64,000 nucleotides of DNA from Burkholderia arboris (GTDB lineage: Bacteria; Pseudomonadota; Gammaproteobacteria; Burkholderiales; Burkholderiaceae): assembly GCF_902499125.1 (NCBI RefSeq), contig NZ_CABVPX010000014.1, positions 62,001 to 126,000 of the forward strand, given 5' to 3'. The position numbers were made by a program, and so were the translations under genes. How positions within the stretch are numbered: position 1 is the first letter of the stretch; each line of letters begins with the position of its first letter. The notes beneath the pieces were generated by a model. The model searched no databases, was not told the origin of the DNA, and worked only from the letters and a program-made list of their open reading frames with translations. Of the stretch, positions 33,962-44,022 are shown piece after piece.

Positions 33962-35209
33962 ATGCTGCAGTTGAGTGACCGCGACGACGCGATGTTGCGC
34001 GGGGATTTCGGCGATGGCGTCGCGCGCGCGATGCGAATCGTCGCGCGTACGGCGCAGGTGATGTCCGCGCCGCACCTGATCGACATTACGTCTGCCCATA
34101 TCGACGGCTGTCTGTACCACGGCCAGACGAGCCTCGACTTCGTCGAGTATTTCGTCGACACCGGCGCGAAGGTCGCGGTGCCGACCACGCTGAACGTCGG
34201 GTCGCTCGACCTGATCCATCCCGAGCTGTACCACGGTGATCGCACGATCCAGCGCGATGCGCAGCGCCTGATGGACGCGCATCTGCAACTCGGCTGCGAA
34301 TCGAGCTTCACGTGCGCGCCGTATCAACTGAAGAACCGTCCCGCGAAGGGCGAGCAGATCGCGTGGGCGGAATCGAATGCGATCGTGTTCGCGAACTCGG
34401 TGCTCGGCGCGCGCACGAGCCGGTACGGCGATTTTCTCGATCTGGCCGCCGCGATCACCGGGCGCGCACCGTATGCGGGGCTGCATGTCGAAGCGAACCG
34501 CGCGGCGCGGATCGTATTCAACGCGCCGGATTTCACCCGCCTGCCGTCGCGCGACATTTACTTCGCCGCGCTCGGCTTGGCTGTCGGCAAGATCGCGGGC
34601 GCGGTCGTGCCGGCGATCGTCGGGCTGCCGGCGGACACCACCGAAGACGAACTCAAGGCGCTCGGCGCGGCCGCCGCATCGAGCGGCGCCGTCGCGCTGT
34701 TCCATGCAGTGGGCGTGACGCCCGAGGCGCCGACGCTCGGCGCCGCGTTGCACGGGCAATCGGCGCAACGCACGGTCGACGTCACGATGGCCGATCTCGA
34801 CGAGATTCGCCGCACGCTGAACCACGGCGCGGCGGGCGACGCACTCGTCGCGGTGGCGCTCGGCACGCCGCATTTCTCGCTCGCCGAATTCCGCACGCTC
34901 GACACGTTGCTCGACGCGTTCGACGGCAAGCCGGCCTGCGATTTCTACGTGAACACGAGCCGCTTCATCCTGTGGGAACTGGAGGAAGCCGGCCTCGCTG
35001 GCAAGTTCGCCGCGCGCGGCATCCAGATCGTCGTCGACACCTGCACGTACATCACGCCGGTGATGAAGCAACTGTCGGGGCTGGTGATGACCAACTCGGG
35101 GAAATGGGCGTCGTATGCGCCCGCGAACATCGGCGTGACGGTGGCATACGGCAGCATGCGCGAATGCGTGCGGTCGGCGTACGAAGGAAAGGTGCGATTC
35201 GATGACTGA
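33962..35209 (+). CDS. aconitase X, large (catalytic) subunit
   Basis: A 415-residue DUF521/AcnX protein. Characteristic blocks are LIDITSAHIDGCLYHGQTSL, KVAVPTTLNVGSLD, LQLGCESSFTCAPYQL and, near the end, VVDTCTYITPVM and TNSGKWASYAP, holding the cysteines that bind the iron-sulfur or iron site in this family. Bacterial AcnX proteins characterised so far dehydrate cis-3-hydroxy-L-proline; archaeal ones act on mevalonate 5-phosphate. Here the two-subunit form is used. ATG 33962, eight bases after GAGGAG. It overlaps the small-subunit gene by eight bases. No proline-catabolic gene is adjacent, so the substrate remains an inference. Confidence 0.85.
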   Translation: MLQLSDRDDAMLRGDFGDGVARAMRIVARTAQVMSAPHLIDITSAHIDGCLYHGQTSLDFVEYFVDTGAKVAVPTTLNVGSLDLIHPELYHGDRTIQRDAQRLMDAHLQLGCESSFTCAPYQLKNRPAKGEQIAWAESNAIVFANSVLGARTSRYGDFLDLAAAITGRAPYAGLHVEANRAARIVFNAPDFTRLPSRDIYFAALGLAVGKIAGAVVPAIVGLPADTTEDELKALGAAAASSGAVALFHAVGVTPEAPTLGAALHGQSAQRTVDVTMADLDEIRRTLNHGAAGDALVAVALGTPHFSLAEFRTLDTLLDAFDGKPACDFYVNTSRFILWELEEAGLAGKFAARGIQIVVDTCTYITPVMKQLSGLVMTNSGKWASYAPANIGVTVAYGSMRECVRSAYEGKVRFDD

Positions 35210-35651
35210 AGCGACGGGCAAGCAATTGACGGGCGACACGCTCGTGCCGGGCAGCGCATGCGCACGCCCGTTCGTGCTCGACAAGCCGCTCAGCTTCTGG
35301 GGCGGCTACGACTCGGGCGCGGGCAGGATCGTCGATCGTGGCCATCCGCAGGCCGGGGCGAGCCTCGCCGGCAAGGTGATGGTGATGCCGCATGCGAAGG
35401 GCTCGAGTTCGAGCAGCAGCGTGCTCGCGGAAGCCGTGCGCAACGGCACGGGGCCGGTCGGGATCGTGCTGAAGGAACGCGACCTGATCATCTCGATCGG
35501 CGCGATCGTGGCCGCCGAGCTGTATGCGATCGCGGTGCCGGTGGTGTGCGTGAGCGACGACGTGTACGACGCGATCGTCGCCGCGACGGGCGATGTGCGG
35601 ATCGAGGCGGGTGAGGGGGAGGGCGGCGCGCGGATTACCGTTGGTGGCTGA
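35202..35651 (+). CDS. aconitase X, small (swivel) subunit
   Basis: A 149-residue DUF126 protein with the AcnX swivel-domain motif DSGAGRIVDRGHPQAGASLA and the substrate-loop VMPHAKGSSSSSSVLAEAV, then IVLKERDLIISIGAIVAAEL. The serine-rich loop is the hallmark of this subunit. It overlaps the large-subunit gene by eight bases, so the pair is translationally coupled. Together they form the dehydratase. It converges on an AraC gene 24 bases later. Confidence 0.87.
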   Translation: MTEATGKQLTGDTLVPGSACARPFVLDKPLSFWGGYDSGAGRIVDRGHPQAGASLAGKVMVMPHAKGSSSSSSVLAEAVRNGTGPVGIVLKERDLIISIGAIVAAELYAIAVPVVCVSDDVYDAIVAATGDVRIEAGEGEGGARITVGG

Positions 35652-35675
35652 TGAATCGCATGCGAGTGTTCCGCT

Positions 35676-36731
35676 TTACTCGCGTGCCGCATCCGCAGCC
35701 GCTTCCCGGTACGCACTCGGTGTCTGCCCGGCCCAGCGCCGGAACGCGCGCGTGAAATTCGCCGGGTCGGTGAACTGCAAGCGCTCGGCGATCGTCTTCA
35801 AGTCCAGATCCGACGCGGCGAGCAACTGCTTCGCGTCGCGAAACCGTGCTTCGTCGAGCAACTGCCGATAGCTCGACCCGGCTTCCTCCAGCCGGCGCCG
35901 CAGCGTGCGCGTCGATACGAGCAAGGCATCGGCGAGCATTTCCGGCCCCGGGTATTCGCCTGCCGCGCGCGCCAGCTCCGCGCGCACGCGTTCGACGAGA
36001 TCCCCTTCCTCCTGGCGCACCTGCGCATATTCGCGCTCGACCTGCACGAGTGCCTGCCGGTGCGCGACTTCGTCGGCGAGCGGCAGCGGCCAGTCGAGCA
36101 CGTCGCGCGCGATCCACAGCGCGTTCGCCGTGCAGCCGAATTCGACCGGCGGCAACTGTTCGCGATAGCGCGCGAAATACGCAGGCTCCGGCCACGCGAA
36201 CTGCAGCTTGATCGGCGGCGACGCGCGCCCGGCCCATTGCGAGATGTTCTGCGCGAGCCCCGTCAGCACGAATTCGAACATCACATGATGCTGCAGCACG
36301 GGGCTTGCCTGCACGCCGTGCAGTTCGAGCGTCGCGCCGCGTTCGTCTTCCGCATAGGTCAGCCGGTACTGGCGATTGCGCATCCGGAAGTAGCGCTGCG
36401 TGACCGACAGCGCTTCGCGGATGTCCCGCGCGGTCAGCGTCGCGTAGCCGAGAAAGCCGTGCACGGTCGGTTTCAACAGCAGCCCAAACGCGAGCCCGAT
36501 GCCCGGATCGCCGCCGATCTCGATCGCATTGAGCACGAGCCGCCCCCATTGCGACGGCGCGACGCGTGCGTCCGGTTCGGCCAGCACCGCGTCGCGCAAG
36601 CCGGTGCCGGCGCGCACGGCGGCCAGGTCGACACCGCGTGCGCCCAGCGCCTGCAGCAGCAGGCGCGTATAGGCAACCGGAATCGTCGGCCGGCGCAGCC
36701 CGAGGCGGTCTTTGGCGAGAAGGGAGGTCAT
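35676..36731 (-). CDS. AraC-family regulator with arabinose-binding-like N-domain
   Basis: A 351-residue regulator of the OruR/VirS-like AraC group: an N-terminal ligand-binding domain (about 20-220, with GLLLKPTVHGFLGYATLTA) and a C-terminal double helix-turn-helix (LADALLVSTRTLRRRLEEAG and LKTIAERLQFTDPANFTRAF then RRWAGQTPSAYRE). ATG 36731; an upstream in-frame extension is possible but the start is coincident with a perfect inverted repeat. It is divergent from the 2,4-dienoyl-CoA reductase gene, which is therefore its probable target; regulators of this subgroup often sense fatty-acid or amino-acid catabolites. Confidence 0.87.
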   Translation of the reverse strand: MTSLLAKDRLGLRRPTIPVAYTRLLLQALGARGVDLAAVRAGTGLRDAVLAEPDARVAPSQWGRLVLNAIEIGGDPGIGLAFGLLLKPTVHGFLGYATLTARDIREALSVTQRYFRMRNRQYRLTYAEDERGATLELHGVQASPVLQHHVMFEFVLTGLAQNISQWAGRASPPIKLQFAWPEPAYFARYREQLPPVEFGCTANALWIARDVLDWPLPLADEVAHRQALVQVEREYAQVRQEEGDLVERVRAELARAAGEYPGPEMLADALLVSTRTLRRRLEEAGSSYRQLLDEARFRDAKQLLAASDLDLKTIAERLQFTDPANFTRAFRRWAGQTPSAYREAAADAARE

Positions 36732-36753
36732 GTCATTTTGGCCGGAAATGACA
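36731..36753. promoter_or_regulatory. perfect inverted repeat between araC-type and fadH-like genes
   Basis: TGTCATTT (36731-36738), seven-base spacer, AAATGACA (36746-36753). It touches the start codon of the AraC gene and lies 81 bases before the FadH-like start. Probable operator for autoregulation and for control of the divergent gene. Confidence 0.6.
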
Positions 36754-36827
36754 AGCATTATGGCTGTTTGCCCCCTCACGCTCAAGGCGGCGCGCGCCTA
36801 CGATGGCAGGCATCGACTCTGGGCTGA

Positions 36828-38867
<2,040 letters not shown>

Positions 38868-39059
38868 CGGGCGGCGGCTTTGACGGTCGCCTGGACGGAC
38901 GTCGCGCGGCGGAGAGCCGCCTGCGCGACGGTTTGCGGCGGCCGTCCGGTGCGCCGATTTGCTGACGCAGGGCCGCCATGAACGGCAGCGCCGACCGCGT
39001 CACCACGCAACGTGGCGGCGCGGCTCCGGCAGATCGTGACCGCGAACGGTCATAACGCG

Positions 39060-39464
39060 TCAGGCCGCTTCGGCCCGTTCTTCCTCTTCCGCGTCGAGCA
39101 TCGCCTTGACGATCAGGTAGATGGCCGGCAGGTCGTCATCGTCGCGGCGCCAGTCGACCGGTTCCTCGACGTCCGCGGCGACCAGCCGGCTGTCGCGCAG
39201 CCGGATGAACGCGTCGACGACGGCCGGATCGTTGCGGTTCAGGAAACCGGCATTCGAGAATGCCAGCTCTTCGACGTTCAGCAGCGCCTGCCAGCTCATC
39301 GTGCGGACGGCCGCAGGATGGGTGCGGCGCCGCAGGCCGAGCGCACGTTGCGCGGGGCCGCCCGCGACACGCTGCAAATCGACGACCGCCCGCTGCGCGG
39401 CGCGCTCGAAGTGGACGGGATTGAAGCCGGGTTGCTCGGGATCGAATGCGGATGCCTGGAACAT
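39060..39464 (-). CDS. small protein of unknown function behind a LexA-like box
   Basis: A 134-residue soluble, acidic protein without cysteine (apart from none visible), signal peptide or TM segment. It opens MFQASAFDPEQPGFNPVHFE and ends in a run of Asp/Glu (DDDDLPAIYLIVKAMLDAEE). A GAGGCG ribosome-binding site precedes ATG 39464. I know no family. A 16-base near-consensus LexA site lies 65 to 80 bases upstream, so the gene may be induced by DNA damage. It is separated from the LysR gene downstream on the map and is transcribed alone. Confidence 0.65.
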   Translation of the reverse strand: MFQASAFDPEQPGFNPVHFERAAQRAVVDLQRVAGGPAQRALGLRRRTHPAAVRTMSWQALLNVEELAFSNAGFLNRNDPAVVDAFIRLRDSRLVAADVEEPVDWRRDDDDLPAIYLIVKAMLDAEEEERAEAA

Positions 39465-39527
39465 GGTCGCCTCACAAAAGTCCGTTCGTCTGTGGATGAC
39501 GGAATTCGGGTCAAATGGTGCAAAAGC

Positions 39528-39545
39528 ACTGTAAATATATACAGT
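39528..39545. promoter_or_regulatory. candidate LexA (SOS) box
   Basis: ACTGTAAATATATACAGT contains CTGT-N8-ACAG (39529-39544) with an all-AT spacer, one base from the classic CTGTATATATATACAG. It lies upstream of the minus-strand small gene at 39060-39464 and downstream of the LysR gene at 39629, so the small gene is the only plausible target. Confidence 0.65.
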
Positions 39546-39628
39546 GTTTGGCGGGGTTTCAAGCCCCGAATGAAGGATTTCGTGCCGCGGCGCTCGCAGC
39601 GGGCGGCCGTACCGATCCGGCGAACGGC

Positions 39629-40522
39629 TTACACCGCTGCCGCGATCGTCTCCCGCAGCCACCGATGCGCCGGATCGCGATGCACGCGCTCGTGCCACAG
39701 CATCGACATTTCATAGCCTGGCACCTCGACCGGCGCGTCCACCACCCGCAGCGCGGGCACGTCGCGCACCAGCCGCTCGGGCAGCATCGCGACGAGATCG
39801 GTGCTCGCAACGGCCGACATCACGAACAGGAAGTGCGGCACCGACAGCACGACGCGCCGCGCGGCGCCGACCTTCGCGAGCGCTTCGTCCGTCACGCCGA
39901 AGAAGCCGCCGCCGTCGGGCGACACGATCACGTGCTCGAGCGTGCCGAACTGCGCGAGCGTCGGGCGCCGTTTCAGCTTCGGATGCCCGGCGCGGCCGAT
40001 CAGCACGTAACGCTCGACGAACAGCGGCAGGCGCCGCATGCCGGGCGGTGAACCCTCGGTTGTATGGAACGCGAGGTCGATGCCGTTTCGTTCGGCATCC
40101 TGCTCGATGCGCGGCGGCACGAGTTCGACGACGGCGAGCCGCGTACCGGGCGCGGCCGAGCGCAGCGTATTCAGCGCGGGCAGCACGATCGTCGATTCGC
40201 CGTAGTCGGTCGCGGCCACGCGCCACGTGTCCGTCGCGGTCGCGGGATCGAACGGCGTGGCCGGAATCACCGCGCGTTCGACCGCTTCGAGCGCATCGCG
40301 TAACGGCGCGCGCAACGCTTCCGCGCGCGCGGTCGGCCGCATCCCGCGGGGCCCGGGCAACAGCAGCGGATCGCCGAACACGTCGCGCAGTTTCTGCAGC
40401 TGTACGCTGACCGACGGCTGCGACATGTTCAGCTTCTCGGCCGCGCGCGTGACGTTGTGCTCGGCGAGCAGCACGTCCAGCGTGACGAGCAGGTTCAGAT
40501 CGAGCCGCCTGAGATTATTCAT
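39629..40522 (-). CDS. LysR-family regulator, NodD/NahR/LeuO-like subgroup
   Basis: A 297-residue LTTR. The N-terminus LRRLDLNLLVTLDVLLAEHN and VTRAAEKLNMSQPSVSVQLQ is typical of the NodD/NahR/LinR branch, which often governs aromatic or quinone-related genes. PGPRGMRPTARAEALRAPL follows. It is divergent from the NAD(P)H:quinone oxidoreductase gene, with 86 bases between starts that contain an inverted repeat, so that oxidoreductase is the likely target. Confidence 0.87.
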   Translation of the reverse strand: MNNLRRLDLNLLVTLDVLLAEHNVTRAAEKLNMSQPSVSVQLQKLRDVFGDPLLLPGPRGMRPTARAEALRAPLRDALEAVERAVIPATPFDPATATDTWRVAATDYGESTIVLPALNTLRSAAPGTRLAVVELVPPRIEQDAERNGIDLAFHTTEGSPPGMRRLPLFVERYVLIGRAGHPKLKRRPTLAQFGTLEHVIVSPDGGGFFGVTDEALAKVGAARRVVLSVPHFLFVMSAVASTDLVAMLPERLVRDVPALRVVDAPVEVPGYEMSMLWHERVHRDPAHRWLRETIAAAV

Positions 40523-40529
40523 GGCTATA

Positions 40530-40543
40530 CCTGGAATATCAGG
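40530..40543. promoter_or_regulatory. inverted repeat in the LysR / quinone oxidoreductase divergent region
   Basis: CCTGGAATATCAGG: arms CCTG/CAGG around GAATAT. It lies within ATACCTGGAATATCAGGAAT, and a related ATACCTTTGG recurs at 40558-40567. The position suits an LTTR binding site. Confidence 0.4.
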
Positions 40544-40608
40544 AATTCATTTCAAATATACCTTTGGCAGCGGCATCCTGCAGTCATTCAATCCACGGAG
40601 TGACGAAC

Positions 40609-41388
40609 ATGAAGGTGCTGATCGTGTATGCCCATCCCGAACCGCGTTCGCTGAACGGCGCGCTGCGCGACTTCGCCGTCGCGCATCTCGAAGCGGCCGG
40701 CCACGCGGTGCAGGTGACCGACCTGTATGCAATGAACTGGAAGGCGGCGTTCGATGCGAACGACGTGACCGATCGTGCGCCCGACGCGCGCTTCGATCCG
40801 TCGCTCGACTCGAAGCGCGCATTTGCGGCCGGCACGCAAAGCGACGACATCGCGCGCGAGCAGGAGAAGCTGAAGTGGGCCGACGCGGTGATCCTGCAAT
40901 TCCCGCTGTGGTGGTTCTCGATGCCGGCGATCATGAAGGGCTGGTTCGAGCGTGTGTATGCGTACGGCTTCGCGTACGGTGTTGGCGAGCATTCCGATAC
41001 GCACTGGGGCGATCGCTACGGCGAAGGCATGTTTGCCGGCAAGCGGGCGATGGTGGTCGTCACGACGGGCGGGTGGGAGTCGCACTACAGCCCGCGTGGC
41101 ATCAACGGGCCGATCGACGACGTGCTGTTTCCGATCCAGCACGGCGTGCTGTATTACCCGGGGTTCGACGTGCTGCCGCCGTTCGTGATCTACCGGACGG
41201 GCAAGATGAACGAAGCGCGCTTCGCCGAAACGCGCGCGGCGCTCGGCCGGCGGCTCGACGATCTGTGGACCACGCAGCCGATTCCGTTCCGGCAGCAGAA
41301 CACCGGCGACTACGAGATTCCCGCGCTGACGCTGAAGGACGGGATCGCGCCGGGGAAGGTGGGGTTTGCGGCGCATCTGACCGCGTGA
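40609..41388 (+). CDS. NAD(P)H:quinone oxidoreductase, NQO1/flavodoxin-like family
   Basis: A 259-residue flavoprotein of the NAD(P)H dehydrogenase (quinone) family. LIVYAHPEPRSLNGALRDFA is the FMN-phosphate loop, followed by DAVILQFPLWWFSMPAIMKG and WFERVYAYGFAYGVGE, the flavin-face signature of NQO1/MdaB-like enzymes. TTGGWESHYSPRGINGPID completes the site. It reduces quinones by two electrons, avoiding semiquinone radicals. ATG 40609. Divergent from its probable LysR regulator and adjacent to the catechol pathway, where quinones form by catechol autoxidation. Confidence 0.88.
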   Translation: MKVLIVYAHPEPRSLNGALRDFAVAHLEAAGHAVQVTDLYAMNWKAAFDANDVTDRAPDARFDPSLDSKRAFAAGTQSDDIAREQEKLKWADAVILQFPLWWFSMPAIMKGWFERVYAYGFAYGVGEHSDTHWGDRYGEGMFAGKRAMVVVTTGGWESHYSPRGINGPIDDVLFPIQHGVLYYPGFDVLPPFVIYRTGKMNEARFAETRAALGRRLDDLWTTQPIPFRQQNTGDYEIPALTLKDGIAPGKVGFAAHLTA

Positions 41389-41439
41389 CGGTTGCCGCGC
41401 ACGCCGATGCCGTACGGCACGGGCAACCGCCGCCAAACG

Positions 41440-41475
41440 CAAAACGACCCGCGCAGCCTGCGAGACATCGCGGGC
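41440..41475 (-). terminator. candidate terminator of the catBAC operon (minus strand)
   Basis: On the minus strand CCCGCG and CGCGGG (41448-41453 with 41469-41474 on the + strand) enclose an inner GCAG-C-CTGC hairpin and are followed by a T-rich tail (CGTTTTGCGTTT). It begins 55 bases after the catC stop. Confidence 0.45.
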
Positions 41476-41528
41476 CGCCCGGATCGTGCAGCTCGCGGCC
41501 GTCGGTCACGGCCGCGCTTCACCGCTGC

Positions 41529-41819
41529 TTACCGGTCGTCGTCGCGAATCGACGACGGATGCCGGCACAGCGCCCGCACTTCCATCTCCATGTACGGAAA
41601 CAGCGGCAGCTGGCTCAGCAGGTCATGCAGTTGCTGCACGCTCTCGACGTCGAAGATGCTGACGTTCGCATATTGCCCGGCGATCCGCCACAGATGGCGC
41701 CAGACGCCTTCGTTCATCAACCGCTGGCACATCGCCTTTTCTTCCGCCTTCAGCGTGGCCGCCTTGACCGGATCCATGTCCGCCGGCAGGCGAACGGTCA
41801 TTTCCACATGAAACAGCAT
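41529..41819 (-). CDS. catC: muconolactone delta-isomerase
   Basis: A 96-residue protein of the CatC family: MLFHVEMTVRLPADMDP, KAEEKAMCQRLMNEGVWRHL, WRIAGQYANVSIFDVESVQQ, LPLFPYMEMEVRAL. CatC converts muconolactone to 3-oxoadipate enol-lactone in the ortho-cleavage branch of the beta-ketoadipate pathway. It forms a decamer of small ferredoxin-like subunits. Last gene of catBAC, 43 bases after catA. The downstream steps (enol-lactone hydrolase, CoA transferase) are not in this window. Confidence 0.95.
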   Translation of the reverse strand: MLFHVEMTVRLPADMDPVKAATLKAEEKAMCQRLMNEGVWRHLWRIAGQYANVSIFDVESVQQLHDLLSQLPLFPYMEMEVRALCRHPSSIRDDDR

Positions 41820-41862
41820 CCTGCACTCCTTGAGTTGTCGATTCGTCGAACGGGAAGGGCGC

Positions 41863-42765
41863 TCAGGCCTGCGCGCGTGCCCGCTCGACTTCGCTTCCCG
41901 GTACGTCCTGCTTTTCCTTGAGCAGCGAGAAATCGAAGTCGATCAGCGCGAACTGCCCGTCGACGCCGTACGGTTTGCCTTCCGCGCCTTCGGCCTGCTT
42001 GACCGGCGGGATCAGGCCGTCGCGCGTCGCGAACGCAAAGTCGTCCCACAGATGCGGATCGCCGTCGATGTTGATCTGCGTCGTCAGCTTACGATAACCG
42101 TCCGCCGAAACGAAGAAGTGAATGTGCGCCGGGCGATGGCCATGACGGCCGAGCTGGTCGAGCAGTTGCTCGGTCTTGCTGCCCGGCGGCACGCTGTAGC
42201 CGACCGGCAGCACGCTGCGGAAGCTGTAGCGGCCGTCGGCGTCGGTGCGGATCGAGCGGCGCAGGTTGAACGCGGGCTGCGACTGGTCGAAGTACGAGTA
42301 GTTGCCCAGGTGGTTCGCGTGCCACACCTCGACGAGCGCATTCGCGATCGGTGCACCGTCCTGGCCGAGCACCTGGCCGCGCATGATCAGCGTCTGGCCC
42401 GGATCGGTGCCGTCGTCGAGACGCGCATGGCCGACCGATTCCGGTGCGCCGGCGACATACAGCGGCCCTTCGATCGTGCGCGGCGTGCCGCCCTGGATGC
42501 CGGCCTTTTCCTCGGCTTCGTCCATCCGCACGTCGAGGAAGCGCTCGAGGCCGAGGCCCGCGGCGATCAGCCCGAATTCGCGGCCGGCTTCGTTCAGGTA
42601 GTTCAGCGCCGTCCAGAATTCGCTCGGCTGCACGTCGAAGTCCTCGATCGTGTAGCAGATGTCCTGCACGATCCGGTTGACGATCGCGCGCACGCGCGGG
42701 TTGCCGGGTTTCTCTGCGGCGTCGTCGAAGGTCTTCAGCAGTGCGTCGATGGCTTGCTTGTTCAT
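41863..42765 (-). CDS. catA: catechol 1,2-dioxygenase
   Basis: A 300-residue intradiol dioxygenase. The N-terminal helical linker (about 1-95) is followed by the beta-sandwich with TIEGPLYVAGAPE, ALVEVWHANHLGNYSYFDQS, RSVLPVGYSVPPGS and GHRPAHIHFFVSADGYRKL, which bring in the two Tyr and two His ligands of the ferric ion. It cleaves catechol to cis,cis-muconate with O2. ATG 42765 gives MNKQAIDALLKTF, the usual start; the frame continues open far upstream, but that is antisense noise in GC-rich DNA. It lies 32 bases after catB. Confidence 0.96.
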   Translation of the reverse strand: MNKQAIDALLKTFDDAAEKPGNPRVRAIVNRIVQDICYTIEDFDVQPSEFWTALNYLNEAGREFGLIAAGLGLERFLDVRMDEAEEKAGIQGGTPRTIEGPLYVAGAPESVGHARLDDGTDPGQTLIMRGQVLGQDGAPIANALVEVWHANHLGNYSYFDQSQPAFNLRRSIRTDADGRYSFRSVLPVGYSVPPGSKTEQLLDQLGRHGHRPAHIHFFVSADGYRKLTTQINIDGDPHLWDDFAFATRDGLIPPVKQAEGAEGKPYGVDGQFALIDFDFSLLKEKQDVPGSEVERARAQA

Positions 42766-42797
42766 CTGTGTCTCCGGTTTCGGTTGTCGTGTGGGGA

Positions 42798-43931
42798 TCA
42801 GCGGGCGTCGCGTCGCATCCGTTCGATGCGGGCCCAGTCGAAGGTGATGCCGAGGCCGGGCGTCGCCGGCAGATGCAGCTTGAAATCCTCGTAACGCAGC
42901 GGCTCGACGAGGATTTCCTCGGTGAGCAGCAGCGGGCCGAACAGTTCGGTGCCCCATTTCAGCGAGTCGAACGTGCTGAACAGTTGCGCGGACGCCATCG
43001 TGCCGGCCGCGCCTTCGAGCATCGTGCCGCCGTACAGCTCGATGCCGGCCGCCGCCGCGATCGACGCGACGCTCGCCGCGCCTTGCAGGCCGCCCGATTG
43101 CGCGATCTTCACCGCGAACACGTCGGCCGCGCGGTCCTGCGCGAGCGCGAATGCATCGACGGGGCCGTGCAGCGCTTCGTCCGCCATGATCGGCACCTGC
43201 GCGAGCTGCGTGAGGCGCTTGAGCCCCGCGCGGTTGGTCGCGGCGATCGGCTGCTCGACGAGGCTCACGCCGGCTTCCGCCAGTCGCGCGCCGGCCCAGA
43301 TCGCATCGGTTTCGCTCCATGCCTGATTCACGTCGACCCGCACGTCGCCGCGCTCGCCGAGCGCGCGCTTGATCGCGACCACGTGTGCGACGTCGTCGGC
43401 GACTGCGTTCGAACCGATCTTCAGCTTGAACGCGCGATGGCGGCGGGCTTCGAGCATCGCTTCGGCTTCCGCGATGTCGCGCTGCGTATCGCCGCTCGCG
43501 AGCGTCCACGCAACATCGACCGCATCGACCCGGCGGCCGCCGAACAGCTCCGACAGCGGCACGCCCAGACGCTGCGCCTGCGCGTCGAACAGCGCAGTTT
43601 CGATCGCGCACTTCGCGAAACGGTTGCCCTGGAACAGCTTGCGCGCGCGCGCCAGCGCGGCGCCCGGACGCGTCGCGTCCATGCCCTGCAGCAGCGGCGC
43701 AAAGTACGTGTCGATGTTGACCTTGATGCTTTCGGGGCTCTCCTCGCCGTACGCGAGACCGCCGATGGTCGTCGCCTCGCCGACGCCTTCGATACCGTCC
43801 GTGCATCGAACACGGACCAGCACGAGGGTCTGGCAATTCATCGTCGCGACCGACAATTTGTGGGGCCTGATCGTCGGCACGTCGACGAGGATCGTCTCGA
43901 TGCGTTCGATGGTGGCGGCAGTTGCTATCAT
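42798..43931 (-). CDS. catB: muconate cycloisomerase
   Basis: A 377-residue enolase-superfamily enzyme. The N-terminal capping domain starts IERIETILVDVPTIRPHKLS. The barrel has AFKLKIG (catalytic KxK), then metal ligands in VDVNQAW, SLVEQPIA and IMADEAL, and VKIAQSGGLQGA. This is the muconate-lactonizing subgroup that converts cis,cis-muconate to muconolactone. ATG 43931 has GGAGGAATCGC directly in front. First gene of catBAC and divergent from catR, the classical arrangement for muconate-activated control. Confidence 0.95.
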   Translation of the reverse strand: MIATAATIERIETILVDVPTIRPHKLSVATMNCQTLVLVRVRCTDGIEGVGEATTIGGLAYGEESPESIKVNIDTYFAPLLQGMDATRPGAALARARKLFQGNRFAKCAIETALFDAQAQRLGVPLSELFGGRRVDAVDVAWTLASGDTQRDIAEAEAMLEARRHRAFKLKIGSNAVADDVAHVVAIKRALGERGDVRVDVNQAWSETDAIWAGARLAEAGVSLVEQPIAATNRAGLKRLTQLAQVPIMADEALHGPVDAFALAQDRAADVFAVKIAQSGGLQGAASVASIAAAAGIELYGGTMLEGAAGTMASAQLFSTFDSLKWGTELFGPLLLTEEILVEPLRYEDFKLHLPATPGLGITFDWARIERMRRDAR

Positions 43932-44004
43932 GCGATTCCTCCTGTTGGTGCACATGGTAGGAATTCCCGCACCGCGTCGTCCAACACTCTTTCCGACTAC
44001 TTCC

Positions 44005-44019
44005 ATACCTTTGGGGCAT
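44005..44019. promoter_or_regulatory. candidate CatR/BenM-type operator
   Basis: ATAC-N7-GCAT between catB and catR, one base from the ATAC-N7-GTAT dyad known for CatM/BenM-type regulators, and immediately upstream of the catR start (44023). Confidence 0.5.
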
Positions 44020-44022
44020 GAA

